Of a stretch of 64,000 nt of DNA, positions 1 to 9,486 are shown piece by piece. The stretch covers positions 5,289,632 to 5,353,631 of the forward strand of contig OX453285.1 of assembly GCA_949710005.1 (NCBI GenBank), read 5' to 3'. How positions within the stretch are numbered: position 1 is the first letter of the stretch; each line of letters begins with the position of its first letter. The DNA comes from Ricordea florida (lineage: Eukaryota; Cnidaria; Anthozoa; Corallimorpharia; Ricordeidae). The notes beneath the pieces are model-generated. The model worked only from the letters and a program-made list of their open reading frames with translations, ran no database searches and had not been told where the DNA came from. The translations under genes were made by a program, and so were the position numbers.

Positions 1-80
1 CTGAGCTCACTCGTTCGTTTTCTGATACTACTCAACTCGTGAATAAAATCGTACATGCGCATTTTCCATGGTGTAATTTG

Positions 81-514
81 TTTATTTTATAGATACTGAG
101 ATTTTTGAAAAGCCAAATTTTGTCAATCTTACGCGCGTGTTTAGGGAACCCATTCAACTGAAATGTAAGCGTGTAAAACTAGAATAACTAAAAGTTTCTC
201 TTTCAAAATCAAATATTTAATGAAGTAATACAAGAAATAAAACGTCAGTTTATACCTTCACAACTTTTATAAACATTTTTCAGCTGAAAAAAAAACCTGA
301 CTGAGGCTTATAGGTTCAAATTTAATCGAAATCGCGATGCGATGTTGTTCACTAGTGAGTTTTCGTCGTTCGCGTTTGTGATTGGACGAACGACGTTTTT
401 TCACTAGTGAGTTTTCATCGTTCGCGTCTCCTATTGGCTAATGCATTTTACGTATCATTTTTACGTACTCTTTTTTTCGTGAGGAAATCTCAGTATCTAT
501 GATATAAAATGAAA
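81..514. mobile_element. MITE-like element with terminal inverted repeats
   Basis: The 15-bp sequence TAGATACTGAGATTT at about 90-104 recurs in inverted orientation at 485-499, and the flanking T/A-rich bases also mirror each other. Between the arms there is a short duplicated stretch (CACTAGTGAGTTTTC at about 350 and 410) and no open frame of note. This fits a small non-autonomous DNA transposon; no family is recognised. Confidence 0.5.
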
Positions 515-639
515 TATGGAGGAGATTTCTCTATTGCGCACAGCTTGCTTGGCAGCTCTATCGCTTTTGCCAACGTGTGCAAACCTGGGCGAACATACCA
601 TCATTTCGTGTGAAAAGCGTTTCTCAAAATAACAAGGTC

Positions 640-1432
640 AAAATGTAATAAGGGTAAGTTGAAGCCACACAGCTAGCAGATGAGCTCTGGGTTCCCACAT
701 TATGAATGTCAAGATGATGAAAAATGGTAGGGTAGAACCCCCGGGGGGGGAGTACTCCCTCACAGGAGCCTAATGGGGATGCGCCGCTGGATGGGGTCGC
801 ATTTTCACAACTGCAGTGACTATAATGGGGTCGCATTTTCAATAGCGTTACTAGAATGGGGTCGCAAATTCTCGAATTTCGGGGGTAAATACACGGCACG
901 TTTGTAAATATTTACAGTTAGCAAACGTACCAGAACAGGAGCCCATGACCCGGTCCTGACCAGAATGCTTGTATAGTATGTGAAAGTAAAGTGTTCTTTA
1001 TTCACTTTAAAAAATTGTGTCAATTCATTTTTGGATGACCCGGCTTTTTAAAGGATTGACAAGGTAGATGCATAAATAGAAAGTGACTAAGTTGGGATCG
1101 AAAAAATTACCTTTTCCAAAAAGTGACTAAGATGGGGTCTATAATTGGCCACAAAATAGACTAAAATGGGGTGGGGGCTCTGAGAGGCCAGCGGCACATA
1201 CCCAGCAAACATTAACCCAAGTAACCCCCCCCCCCGGGGAAGAACCCAGAGCTCATCTGCTAGCTGTGCCATGCTGATGAGGCCTAACAAGGCCGAAACA
1301 GCTGTCCATGGCTGCTGGCTTTTGAGCTCAATTTTTTCATCTTTTTTTTGGTAGCAACAGGGTTTTATCCCTTCTACCACTGTCACCTCAGTGCGCATAT
1401 GTGTGGCTTCAACTTACCCTTATTACATTTTG
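640..1432. mobile_element. Palindromic repeat, interrupted copy (same family as 51,246-51,606)
   Basis: The ends mirror each other (ATGTAATAAGGGTAAGTTGA near 642 against TCAACTTACCCTTATTACAT near 1,412). The right part (about 1,245-1,432) closely matches the complete palindromic element at 51,246-51,606, including the shared GAGCTCATCTGCTAGCTGTG stretch. A second repeat at 738-1,239 interrupts it. Confidence 0.55.
738..1239. mobile_element. Short element with C/G-rich inverted ends, nested
   Basis: It begins with CCCCCGGGGGGGGGAGTACT and ends with a long C run followed by GGGG. Inside are several degenerate copies of a motif around AATGGGGTCGC. It splits the palindromic repeat around it, so it is the younger insertion. 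No coding capacity is seen. Confidence 0.45.
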
Positions 1433-1530
1433 ACGTTGTCATTTCAAGCCACATCCCACAACCCTACCATCTTTTATCAAAATAACAAGGTCTGCCAAAA
1501 CGCCCGATTAAGAATCTCATTATTAAATTG

Positions 1531-2007
1531 ATTTAGGCAAACCTAAAAGCGGAACTCCTCACACAGTCCCTCCAAAATGCTTGAAAACTTGTAGAAAGAA
1601 CTGAGCTTTATGCTTACGTCCCTCCAAAAACGCTTGAAAACTTGTAGGAAGAAAATTTTTCCTCCAAAACCGCTATGAATAATCCGTTTCTTCAGCAAAA
1701 CATTGTAGACTGCTGTAGACTGCTGGCTGTAGGTTGTGTAGCCGCGGCAAGCCGCGAAAAGCGCGCGAAAAACAAAGCCTCGTTTCGGTTTAAGACCTTC
1801 TAAATATCCCGGATGACTATGGCCGCCATGTTGGGGCAACACTGTCGTCGTCGTCGTCGTCGCTAGGCGCACGCGCCCGCGAGCCATGTCGCTAGCCACG
1901 ATGACCATGAAAACTCAAACGCATGGTTTTCTCAATTTCTATCCTCGCACGATAGTTATGGGGCTCCGCTCTGCGGCTCTTCGAGCCGCTGTGGAGCTCC
2001 GCTATAA
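1531..2007. repeat. Dispersed repeat, copy 1 (copy 2 at 56,811-57,279)
   Basis: About 475 bp nearly identical to 56,811-57,279 in a MED1 intron. The ends carry short inverted matches (AAGCGGAACTCC near the start; GGAGCTCCGCTATAA at the end), which suggests a MITE. This copy has a longer GTC trinucleotide run (about 1,844-1,862) than the other. A minus-strand open frame across it is shared by both copies but has no recognisable domain, so it is not called as a gene. Confidence 0.7.
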
Positions 2008-2313
2008 GTTAAAATGGTAATGGTGATGACTTCCTGTCTGCCACTATTCACCTCGATTTCAGAGAATAATCGTTAATTATCAGCTCGTTTCAGAAACCGT
2101 TTTCTCACAGAGGAGGGACCCTGGGAACAAGATTGTGTCATTCAAAATTGATGATGTAGCGTGAGAGCGCCGGAAATCTAATCAATTTACTCTCCCATCT
2201 ATTGGGTCAGCACAGACATCCCTCACATGTCATTAAGCCGTGTTGTTGACGGTTCACAATTTAACACATTCTAGGCAGAGAGAAATCCATTCGCTTCAAT
2301 CCCGCACGTAATA

Positions 2314-2374
2314 ATGAAGGACAGAGCAAGACTCCTACACGGTGCATTTTGGGTTCTGCTCGCGGCCAAATTTT
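2314..2374 (+). CDS. Candidate signal-peptide exon of the Ly6/uPAR-like gene
   Basis: An ATG at 2,314 opens a 20-codon reading frame with basic residues and then a hydrophobic core (AFWVLLAA), ending at a good donor (TTTT|GTGAGT at 2,375). It ends in phase 1. The Ly6-like exon starting at 42,553 needs exactly two bases to complete a codon, so the two join in frame and put a signal peptide just before the first LxCYxC of the three-finger domain. The intervening intron would be about 40.2 kb and would contain the whole Polinton nest. The link is inferred from phase and biology; a different first exon elsewhere is possible. Confidence 0.5.
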
Positions 2375-3024
2375 GTGAGTACAGGTTAAACTTTTTCTTT
2401 TCTTTTAATATGAAACGTGCAGTTGCATAGTAGTGCTAATTTAGAGTATGGCTGACGAAAGTTCAACATGTTCGACATAGCGTGCTCTGTCGTCCCGTCA
2501 GGCTGTCCTAAAATAGCCTTAATTGGTCTTGTTAGCTGAAAATGCTGAATAAATATTCGCACAAGAGAACAACTCGAGAAATTGATAAATGTATTAATTG
2601 TACACGCTTCCCCAGCGTAGAATACTTTACTTGCGAAACAAACACACAACGCGGTGCTGTACAAAGGAGGGAAGGGTAAAAGTAATAAATCTTCTGGTTA
2701 TAGCAAAACTCTTCTCGGGTATACGTTTTATTGTGTAACAAACTCATATCGTTCAGTTATTTGATCATTTTAAGGAATCTTAAGAGCAGAAAACAATCGT
2801 GTTATTCGAGGCTATGTTTGTACCTGTAATCTAAACAATCTATAGCCATCTGGCCTCCGCGCCTTCAAGTGTATGATTCACCAACTGCAAAGTGTTATTT
2901 TTTATTTATTTTAATTCATCTACGGTTCAAGATTACGCGACAAATTTTAACGTTTGAACTGCAGTGTGACTTGCGAAAGATGTACCGTATTTTTGGACAC
3001 GGTCGCAGGCAAACTCAGAAAAAC

Positions 3025-3125
3025 CAAATCTGGGCCGGTTCATCCAATAGGAGTCGAACCTACGACCTTCCGATTACTATTTCAGAGGCTCTACTACTGA
3101 GCAAGGCCATTAAGCTAGGTTCATG
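3025..3125 (-). repeat. tRNA-derived SINE remnant
   Basis: On the minus strand this reads as a tRNA-like head: a box A-like GCTCAGTAGTAGAGC (about 3,091-3,105) and a box B-like GGTTCGACTCC (about 3,050-3,060), spaced as in RNA polymerase III promoters. The stem pairing is too poor for a functional tRNA, so a SINE head or tRNA relic is more likely. Confidence 0.5.
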
Positions 3126-3419
3126 GGACAAACATCCTGCATACTGCAGTGAGTATTGTTAAAAGAATGATCTCGTTTTTGCCCTCGTATCTAACTCTTC
3201 GGGCTAAACTCCTGGTCCGGTGGCAAAATGGAAGGAGCAGAGGTCCAAGCGGAAACCCATTTTTTTTTCTTTTAAAAGAATCACAAAGATAGATGGGAAG
3301 TTTTGTTACTGAGCTCCCAGGATTTTCTTTGACAATAACTTTCAGTTATCTTCCAATTTATCAATTAGTTTCATGACGCACACCTAATATTACCATTACC
3401 ATTTACAGTCTCAACGTAA

Positions 3420-4090
3420 TTTCCACACTCTTAAATTCCACTTCCACGCGTCGGAAAATTATCTGAAAGTCTTAAAATGCTGTCAAAAGAACTCCATTTC
3501 CCCGAATATTTGTTCCTTCATGCCTCAATACAAGAGTTTACGAGGTTTTGAGACACAGTTGGAAAATCGAACTTAATTTTACACCCTTATTCATTTACAC
3601 TTCCAGTTGTCAGATAATTATCTGAAAATCTTAACATGTTGTCTAAAGAGTTCCATTTCCTATTTCTCTTGGGTCCCTAGCTGAAAACGAAATTTTGAAG
3701 ACATGCACAGTTGGGAAACTGATCAAATGAGTCGTTTTTACATTCTTTACTTACACTTCCACTTAAACTTGACAGAAACGTACCTGAAAATCTGTCTTAA
3801 GATCTCCATTTCCCTGAACTGAATATTTCCTCCTGCGTGCCTCAATACGAAATTTCGGGAGGCTTTGAGAGACCGTTGGAGGGAAAAGTTAAAGTTATTT
3901 TTGAACAATCAACTCCTTTTTGCGGCATTAGCTTACACTTCCACTTGTCAGAGAATTATCTGAAAATCTAAACTTGTTGCCTGTAGAATTCCACGTCCCC
4001 GATTATTTGTTCTTGCGTGCCTCAATACGAAGTTTCGCTTGGTCTGAAGACACGTTTGGAAAATCAAAGTTATTTTTGAACGATTTTAAT
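3420..4090. repeat. Four diverged tandem copies of a ~175-bp unit
   Basis: The order 'CACTTCCAC...TCAGA.AATTATCTGAAAATCT...ATTTCC...TGCCTCAATACGA' recurs four times (starts near 3,440, 3,597, 3,752 and 3,930), with substitutions and indels between copies. No open frame follows the repeat. It is an old tandem array inside the putative Ly6-like intron. Confidence 0.6.
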
Positions 4091-5528
4091 TAAAACTGTT
4101 TTGCGGATTTAATGGCTTGTCACCGTAAATTTAGCGGTAAATGACTTTGAAAGGATGATTTCAGCACCTTGTAGCGGCGACAAGACCAATTCTTCTTCAT
4201 TGCCTTCTCCAGGTCCAAATATAGAATTAATTTACACGATAATTGTTCTGGACAAAAGATTCCTAAATCGTTTTCTGTCCGACCATAAGTCACGCACAAA
4301 AAAAAACAAGTTTCCGGAGACATTATTTAAGTACAAGCCTCCTGAATCGGTTTCTTCTACATATTTTACACTGGTAACCCGGTTGACATTTTAAAAAAAA
4401 GCGTTCTTGTTTTTCAACAATTACCTCCTTTACGGATTTATTAATGGTTTGGTAAATGGCTTCGTGGAGGTTTTCATCACCTCGGGATAGAGTTTCCTTT
4501 TGGTCTAATGTGAAAATTTGCATGGACTGAATGCATGATTTTGACCGGACCAAATTGCGGTCATGCCGGATGTCAAAAGCTGTAATTTTTTAGAGACTTG
4601 CGACTCCACTAAAAACCACCTTTAATTCTTTAAGTGATATACCTCGTGTTGGGTAAATACCAACGGGCCGACGAGGCTGTGAAGCTAAACCCTAAAACAA
4701 GAGTAACAAGAGCTTTCTTGAAACTTCGACGTACGTTGATGCCCCGTTGGTCTAGCTTGTCATAAGATCGAAATCTCTCTCTTGTCCCAAACACCAAAAA
4801 CAATACTTCTTTTCAGAGATCGCGCTCGACAAAAAAAGAAAAAAAAAAAAAACTACCGATTTACACATGGCTAGTACCCTCAAATATGTGTATATGTTTT
4901 TTTTGAAACTGGACAATATTTCTGCACTCAAGTTTTCTTTCAGGTTCAAAATTCGGTTAAACCTTAAGAGCTTGTGTACCAATGTCTGTCGTATTCCATA
5001 ACCCCCACCTCATCGCCACAGCCCCACCCCGCTTCTGCCCCCCGGAAAGTGAAAACGTCCGTACCTCATTTTAAATCGGACGCAGGACAACAACACAACA
5101 AACGTACACTAGGTCTTTCATAAGTCCAGATGAGAACCCTCACTTGTATACACTTTTTTTCAATAAGTTATCTCTCGATATCCGGCAAGCTCACCCCTCG
5201 AGCAAGTCCCGGAGCAAGTATAAGAGAGCGTTATTTGATAGCCGAAACGCTCTTGTTGACATCGCTGGTGATAAGAGCGATTCAAGTGGGAATTTCCGTT
5301 GTGCAAATGGGATTTCCTTCTAACCTGACATTTGTTTCAGCTTGAAATTGTATCCGCGACCTCAGCCCACCCATGTTTTAAGACATTTCACTTCTTTTGC
5401 TCTCCCGTGACTTTGGTCTCCATCTTGAAGAGCATTATTATGATAGGTGACATTTCACACACTCGTGAAGCTTAAACATTTTTCGAGTGCTTCATTTCCG
5501 ACTTTGGCAAAGGACTCTACTGTTCGGT
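4091..5528. other. No gene seen
   Basis: Low-complexity intronic or intergenic sequence. Several short open frames on both strands lack domains, codon bias or splice context. Nothing else is supported here. Confidence 0.5.
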
Positions 5529-5724
5529 GATGGACAAAACACTGACCCCCCAATACATGGACTACCCTAATGGACTACGTACATTGTTCCAGTATAATTA
5601 TTCAAAATGGCGCGCATCGTTCCACATGGCATTCAGCCGCCATTTTGAATAACTATACTGAAACAATGAATTTAAGTAGTTCATTGGGTAGTCCATGGAC
5701 TCGGGGTCAGTGTTTTGTCCATCG
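5529..5724. mobile_element. Palindromic MITE
   Basis: The ends TGGACAAAACACTGACCCC (about 5,531) and its reverse complement (about 5,704-5,722) match, and the similarity continues inward (GGACTAC, and CATTGTT-CAGTATAATTATTCAAAATGG against its complement). The whole 195 bp could fold into one hairpin. The plus-strand open frame across it is an artefact of the palindrome. Confidence 0.75.
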
Positions 5725-6549
5725 CCCTACTTTTCTGACCACCGGTGCTATTTTAGCGTGCTTCAATTTTGGCGAACTTGTATGGGTTAAAAAAGAACGG
5801 ATTCAAAACGTTGCAATGAAATGGTGTAAAGTCTATGTCGAATACAAACCAATAAGTAATAATCCGGAAGTACTGTAAAATATTAAAATAATAATAATAA
5901 TAAAAACTGTTTCATGCTGGTTACGGCTAATAGGAGCTTGGATAGGAATAGACACATGCAAAAATTTTGGTTGAATGATTGATGTTCGCCCACCGAGTCT
6001 TCGCCAAAAGTAAGAATGCCTCCAGTGCAATAAAAGTTTAGTTACGCAAACAAGTCCCACATCTCAAGTTAGCATAACACAACCGATTTTATTCCGTCCC
6101 TCATGTAGGATAACCGCGAACCAAAGTTATTTTTCAATGCTAAATGGACATGCATCATTGATTCCGCATGCACAAACGGTCAATCAAAAATTTTTAACAA
6201 TGTTCGGTCCCAGCTCCGACAAAAGTAACTCGTCCTTCAAAAATTCCATCGCTATTTTTGTTGAAGATGCTGCAAAACAGGTTCTGACACAAAGAAGCAA
6301 AATTGCACAGGACGACATTTTCGAACGTTTAATAAAACAAAGAGTCGTAAAACTCCCAGCTGTTTTTATTTCTACAGAAAAAAATGGAAAAAAATTAATC
6401 CATTTAAGGGAACGTAAGCCATTTAACTTCACTAGTGAATTGTCTCAATCGTCCAATCACCAAAAAGAGTAATGAATTTTTATTTTTGACACCGATCGCA
6501 TGAATTTTATTCAATGTCGTTTTCAACACGCAAATATCGGTTTCTATGA

Positions 6550-6550
<1 letters not shown>
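5725..6550. other. No gene seen
   Basis: An AT-rich stretch with a short AAT microsatellite near 5,888. A 111-residue plus-strand open frame (6,137-6,472) has no recognisable domain and no splice context, so it is not called. Confidence 0.45.

Positions 6551-6590
<40 letters not shown>
6551..6590. repeat. (AAT)n microsatellite
   Basis: About 13 tandem AAT units directly abutting the left edge of the outer copy of transposon E. Confidence 0.9.
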
Positions 6591-6592
<2 letters not shown>

Positions 6593-7508
6593 CAAAGTAG
6601 GACTATGGTGAACTCGTGGATATGTTTACAAAACAGAGAAAAAAGAAATAATTTAAAAATTAATGAGGTGTTTTTTCAGAGTTGTGATTGAATGAACTTG
6701 AAGATAATTTTAATAATCTATAATCACAACATAAAAGTGACCAGGGAGCTGAGTAGCTTTTTGAAATAAACATACAGTGAGTACATGACGCCAATCATTT
6801 GACTACACTAGGCATCAGTTATAAGGCAGGTGGCAAGCATACAGTTGTTAAAAAATTTGATAACTTAACATAAGGGTACAGGATTAAATGGCACCGAAAT
6901 CAAATGTAGTTCTGGTATCCTGCTGCTCACTGTCTGTATGTTCAAAGTAACAGGGTCCTTCTGAATAAGGTCTGAATTTTGTTGCCATGACATTGTCAAT
7001 TTTATCATCATTATAGTTTTTGTTGTCTACAAGTCTATTCAATGTATGCAACAGAAATATCCACCTTGATTCTGCAGCTGATAATGAACAAAACCATGTA
7101 GGATAGCCCAGCTGATGTGATGATCTTAAAATCCTTAAGACTCTCAATCCTTTATCAAGTTGAATTAGTTTATTTACCGTACCATCTCATTTTAGGTTAT
7201 CAGTGGTATATATATTCAGGGTTGCACTTAAAAAAAATCACACTTGCCATCATTAATACAGCAATACATCTTTGTTTTTATCCTTATAACTTCTTGTTTT
7301 TACAATGTAAATATGATGAGTCACACAACAGTAAGCAAAACAGGTAAGCCTATTTTTCCAACATGTCTACTTCAACACAATCTAGTTCACTTCAAGGTAA
7401 ATTCGGAAATCAATAGACAGAAAACGTTTCATTGTAACGGCTTGTGGTGTATTGTATATAATATAACGCTTAATACATTTTCTACATGACTTACTCTTTT
7501 CGAACCCT
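6591..7508 (-). mobile_element. Transposon E, outer copy, left fragment
   Basis: This is the reverse complement of the right half of the complete E copy at 9,480-11,492 (matching about 10,530-11,492), including the end motif AACTCGTGGATA (here 6,611-6,622). It stops at ACCCT, exactly where the Polinton begins. The rest of this E copy resumes at 39,895. It lacks a ~50-bp stretch that the inner copy has near 10,910-10,955. No coding capacity is seen. Confidence 0.85.
7504..7508. repeat. Left target site duplication of the composite Polinton (ACCCT)
   Basis: ACCCT directly precedes the terminal AGTAGATG. The same five bases follow the right end (39,895-39,899). Uninterrupted E sequence at the same point in the inner copy has one ACCCT-type site (about 10,517-10,523), as expected for a duplication made on integration. 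Confidence 0.8.
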
Positions 7509-7916
7509 AGTAGATGTAAAAAGCGGATTCCAAGACAATTTTAGCTTATAAGCTAATTTGACAAAGATTTTGTCTGTGATTTCATACAATCAAGGATTTA
7601 ACAAAGTACATGTCGGATGATCGGGTGGGCGGGTGGGTACCTCTGTGAAATTGTTAAGTTTCTGATAATCAATAAAGAGTGTGGATAGGCCGCCGCCAAG
7701 CCTATGTGAAATTGACATGAAGCTGATCAAAGATTAAACAAAGTACATGTCGGATGATCGGGTGGGCGGGCGGGTACCTCTGTGAAATTGTTAAGTTTCT
7801 GATAATCAATGAATAGTGCGGATAGGCCGTCGCAAAGCCAATGTTAAGCCGATGTCAAGTCTATGTGAAGCTTATAAAATCTGATGAAGGAATCTGACTC
7901 ATTTTCATTACATAAT
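7509..7916 (+). repeat. Left terminal inverted repeat (408 bp)
   Basis: It begins AGTAGATGTAAAAAGCGG and is base-for-base the reverse complement of 39,487-39,894 by direct reading. It holds two of the three copies of a ~85-bp subrepeat (core ACATGTCGGATGATCGGGTG at about 7,610 and 7,746). The match ends at CATAAT (7,911-7,916), after which the two sides belong to different units. Confidence 0.92.
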
Positions 7917-8225
7917 CAAAGATTAAACAAAGTACATGTCGGATGATCGGGTGGGCGGGCGGGTACCTCTGTGAAATTGTTAAGTTTCTGATAATCAATG
8001 AATAGTGCGGATAGGCCGTCGCAAAGCCATCGCCAAACCGTCACAAAGTCGATGCCAAACCGTCACCAAGCCTATATGAAATTGACACGGAGTTAGCCCT
8101 AACATAGTCTATATGAAATTGATGCCGGGTTCCAAGACAATTTACGTTTAATCTAATTTTGACAAAGATTTTATAAAAAATTGAATTCTAAAACAGATTT
8201 AAAGGATTAAATTGATTTGATAAAG
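7917..8225 (+). repeat. Unit A subterminal inverted repeat, left arm
   Basis: It matches the reverse complement of about 23,889-24,160 with small indels. It includes a third copy of the ACATGTCGGATGATCGGGTG subrepeat and extends up to and beyond the start codon of the first gene: the promoter box TTTAAAGG (8,198-8,205), the leader and the first codons are shared with the unit A polymerase gene at the other end. Confidence 0.85.
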
Positions 8226-8594
8226 ATGGAACAGAAAAACGTGAAAGAATTAAAATTACTCGCCAAAGAGCGAAGGATACCTAGATATTATAGGCTGTGT
8301 AAAGAACAACTTATTGAAGCTTTAGAAAATTTTATAACTCCTCATATAAAACAAACAAAAACTAATAAGTATAAGTGTATTCACGATAAATTAAAATATT
8401 ATTGTATGTTATGTGAAGGATCACAAATATGTGAACACAAAAAACAGAAATCGCGTTGTATTGAATGTAATGGCGGCAGTATTTGTGAGCATAAACGGAG
8501 GAGGTATCAATGTAAAGAATGTAATGGGAAAGGGATATGTATTCATGGGAAACAAAGATGGTTTTGTAGAATTTGTGAAAAACAAGATGAATAA
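8226..8594 (+). CDS. Cysteine-rich zinc-binding-type repeat protein 1 (unit A)
   Basis: A 122 aa protein. The first ~35 residues resemble a SAP/Rho-N-like helix-extended-loop-helix motif (KELKLLAKERRIP..), a fold that often binds nucleic acid. The rest is a run of short repeats of the form C-x-H-x(7)-C-x2-C-x-G, probably metal-binding; similar repeats are known in large DNA viruses and algal genomes. The ATG at 8,226 is chosen because the same leader and first codons occur at the polymerase gene in the opposite repeat arm, 21 bp after the TTTAAAGG box. A conserved stem-loop follows the stop. Paralogues: 8,692-9,078 and 24,509-24,967. Function unknown; an early DNA- or RNA-binding role is an inference. 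Confidence 0.75.
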   Translation: MEQKNVKELKLLAKERRIPRYYRLCKEQLIEALENFITPHIKQTKTNKYKCIHDKLKYYCMLCEGSQICEHKKQKSRCIECNGGSICEHKRRRYQCKECNGKGICIHGKQRWFCRICEKQDE

Positions 8595-8598
8595 AAAA

Positions 8599-8631
8599 TT
8601 ATGTTATATAACCTAATAAATGGTTACATAA
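8599..8631 (+). terminator. Conserved stem-loop, copy 1
   Basis: TTATG-TTATA-TAACC, a short loop, then GGTTA-CATAA: two 5-bp stems with a bulge. The same structure occurs at 11,755-11,787 and 25,603-25,633, each time just after a plus-strand gene. A transcription-termination or RNA-processing role is inferred from position. Confidence 0.5.
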
Positions 8632-8691
8632 CAAAAATAAGGCGTGGAATAAAATTGATTTAAAGACGTTCAATATTTAACAAAAATTAAA

Positions 8692-9078
8692 ATGGAACAA
8701 TTAAGATATTTATATACTTATGAATTAAAATTAATGGCAAAAGATCTAGAAATTAAAGGAAGATCAAAAATGAGTAAAAAAGAGCTAATTGATGAAATTA
8801 AAAAATTTACAGATGTGGATATTGATAAGTTAATTGAAAAAGTTACCACAACTAGTAAAATTATTTGCGATCATGGGAAATTAAAAAAATTTTGTAATGA
8901 TTGTAATAGGTATAATTGTAAGCATAATAGATATAAATATCGCTGCAAAGAATGTGGGGGAACACAAATATGTAAACACAATAATCAAAAACAACAATGT
9001 AAAGAATGCGGCGGATCACAAATATGCGAACACGGCAAACAAAAAGCTTCTTGTAAAGAATGTAAAAATAAAAATTGA
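8692..9078 (+). CDS. Cysteine-rich zinc-binding-type repeat protein 2 (unit A)
   Basis: A 128 aa protein. A SAP-like N-terminus (about residues 5-40, with the signature IKGRSKMSKKELIDE) is followed by a linker (DKLIEKVTTT) and about four CxH/CxxC repeats ending ASCKECKNKN. It is closer to the unit B protein at 24,509-24,967, including the linker and the final repeat, than to the neighbouring 8,226-8,594 protein. TTTAAAGA lies at 8,659-8,666, 26 bp before the ATG. Probably a nucleic-acid-binding accessory protein; the exact function is unknown. Confidence 0.75.
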   Translation: MEQLRYLYTYELKLMAKDLEIKGRSKMSKKELIDEIKKFTDVDIDKLIEKVTTTSKIICDHGKLKKFCNDCNRYNCKHNRYKYRCKECGGTQICKHNNQKQQCKECGGSQICEHGKQKASCKECKNKN

Positions 9079-9111
9079 TTTAAAGAAAAAATATAAATAT
9101 AAAATAAAACA

Positions 9112-9486
9112 ATGAAAAAATTAAATCTTAAATATTTAAACAATAATAAGCTTAATATTTGCGATTTTATAGAAGAAATAAAAGAAAACTTATTAAAAAA
9201 TTTAACAAAAAATAGGGAATATATAATTTATTATAATCAAAAAATTACTTTTTATTATCCAATAAATTTTGATGTAGAATATTATAATAAAAATTATGCT
9301 TTTGAACATTATATTTATTTTGGTGAAGAAACAAATTTTGGAGTTAGTGGTATTAACACTAGTAAATTTGCGAAAAAAATTTTAAAAATAGCTAATTATG
9401 ATTTTATTGAAAATGAATATGAATATGAATATGATCCATATTATGGTATGATTATTGCAAACGGAATGGAAATTGATCATTTTTAA
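9112..9486 (+). pseudogene. 5' part of an accessory gene split by transposon E (unit A)
   Basis: This open frame encodes the N-terminal part of a protein whose intact relative is the 193 aa unit B protein at 24,998-25,579 (shared start: leucine/asparagine-rich, then a DFIE-I-K..L motif). Homologous coding ends near 9,479; the last codons and stop come from the inserted transposon E (9,480-11,492). The matching 3' part resumes at about 11,493-11,743. A TTTAAAGA box sits at 9,079-9,086. The gene is therefore broken, although a truncated product of ~124 residues could still be made. Function of the family unknown. Confidence 0.75.

Noticed and set aside
1543-1908. Minus-strand open frame of 121 residues repeated at 56,839-57,180
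   Set aside because: It lies wholly within a dispersed MITE-like repeat, includes the GTC microsatellite and has no domain; both copies share it because the DNA is repeated.
5570-5878. Plus-strand open frame of 102 residues
   Set aside because: It crosses the palindromic MITE at 5,529-5,724; the frame is a by-product of the hairpin.
7611-8100. CRISPR-like spaced repeats in the left terminal repeat
   Set aside because: Three ~85-bp subrepeats with variable spacing, mirrored at the other end, in an animal genome; they are viral terminal subrepeats.
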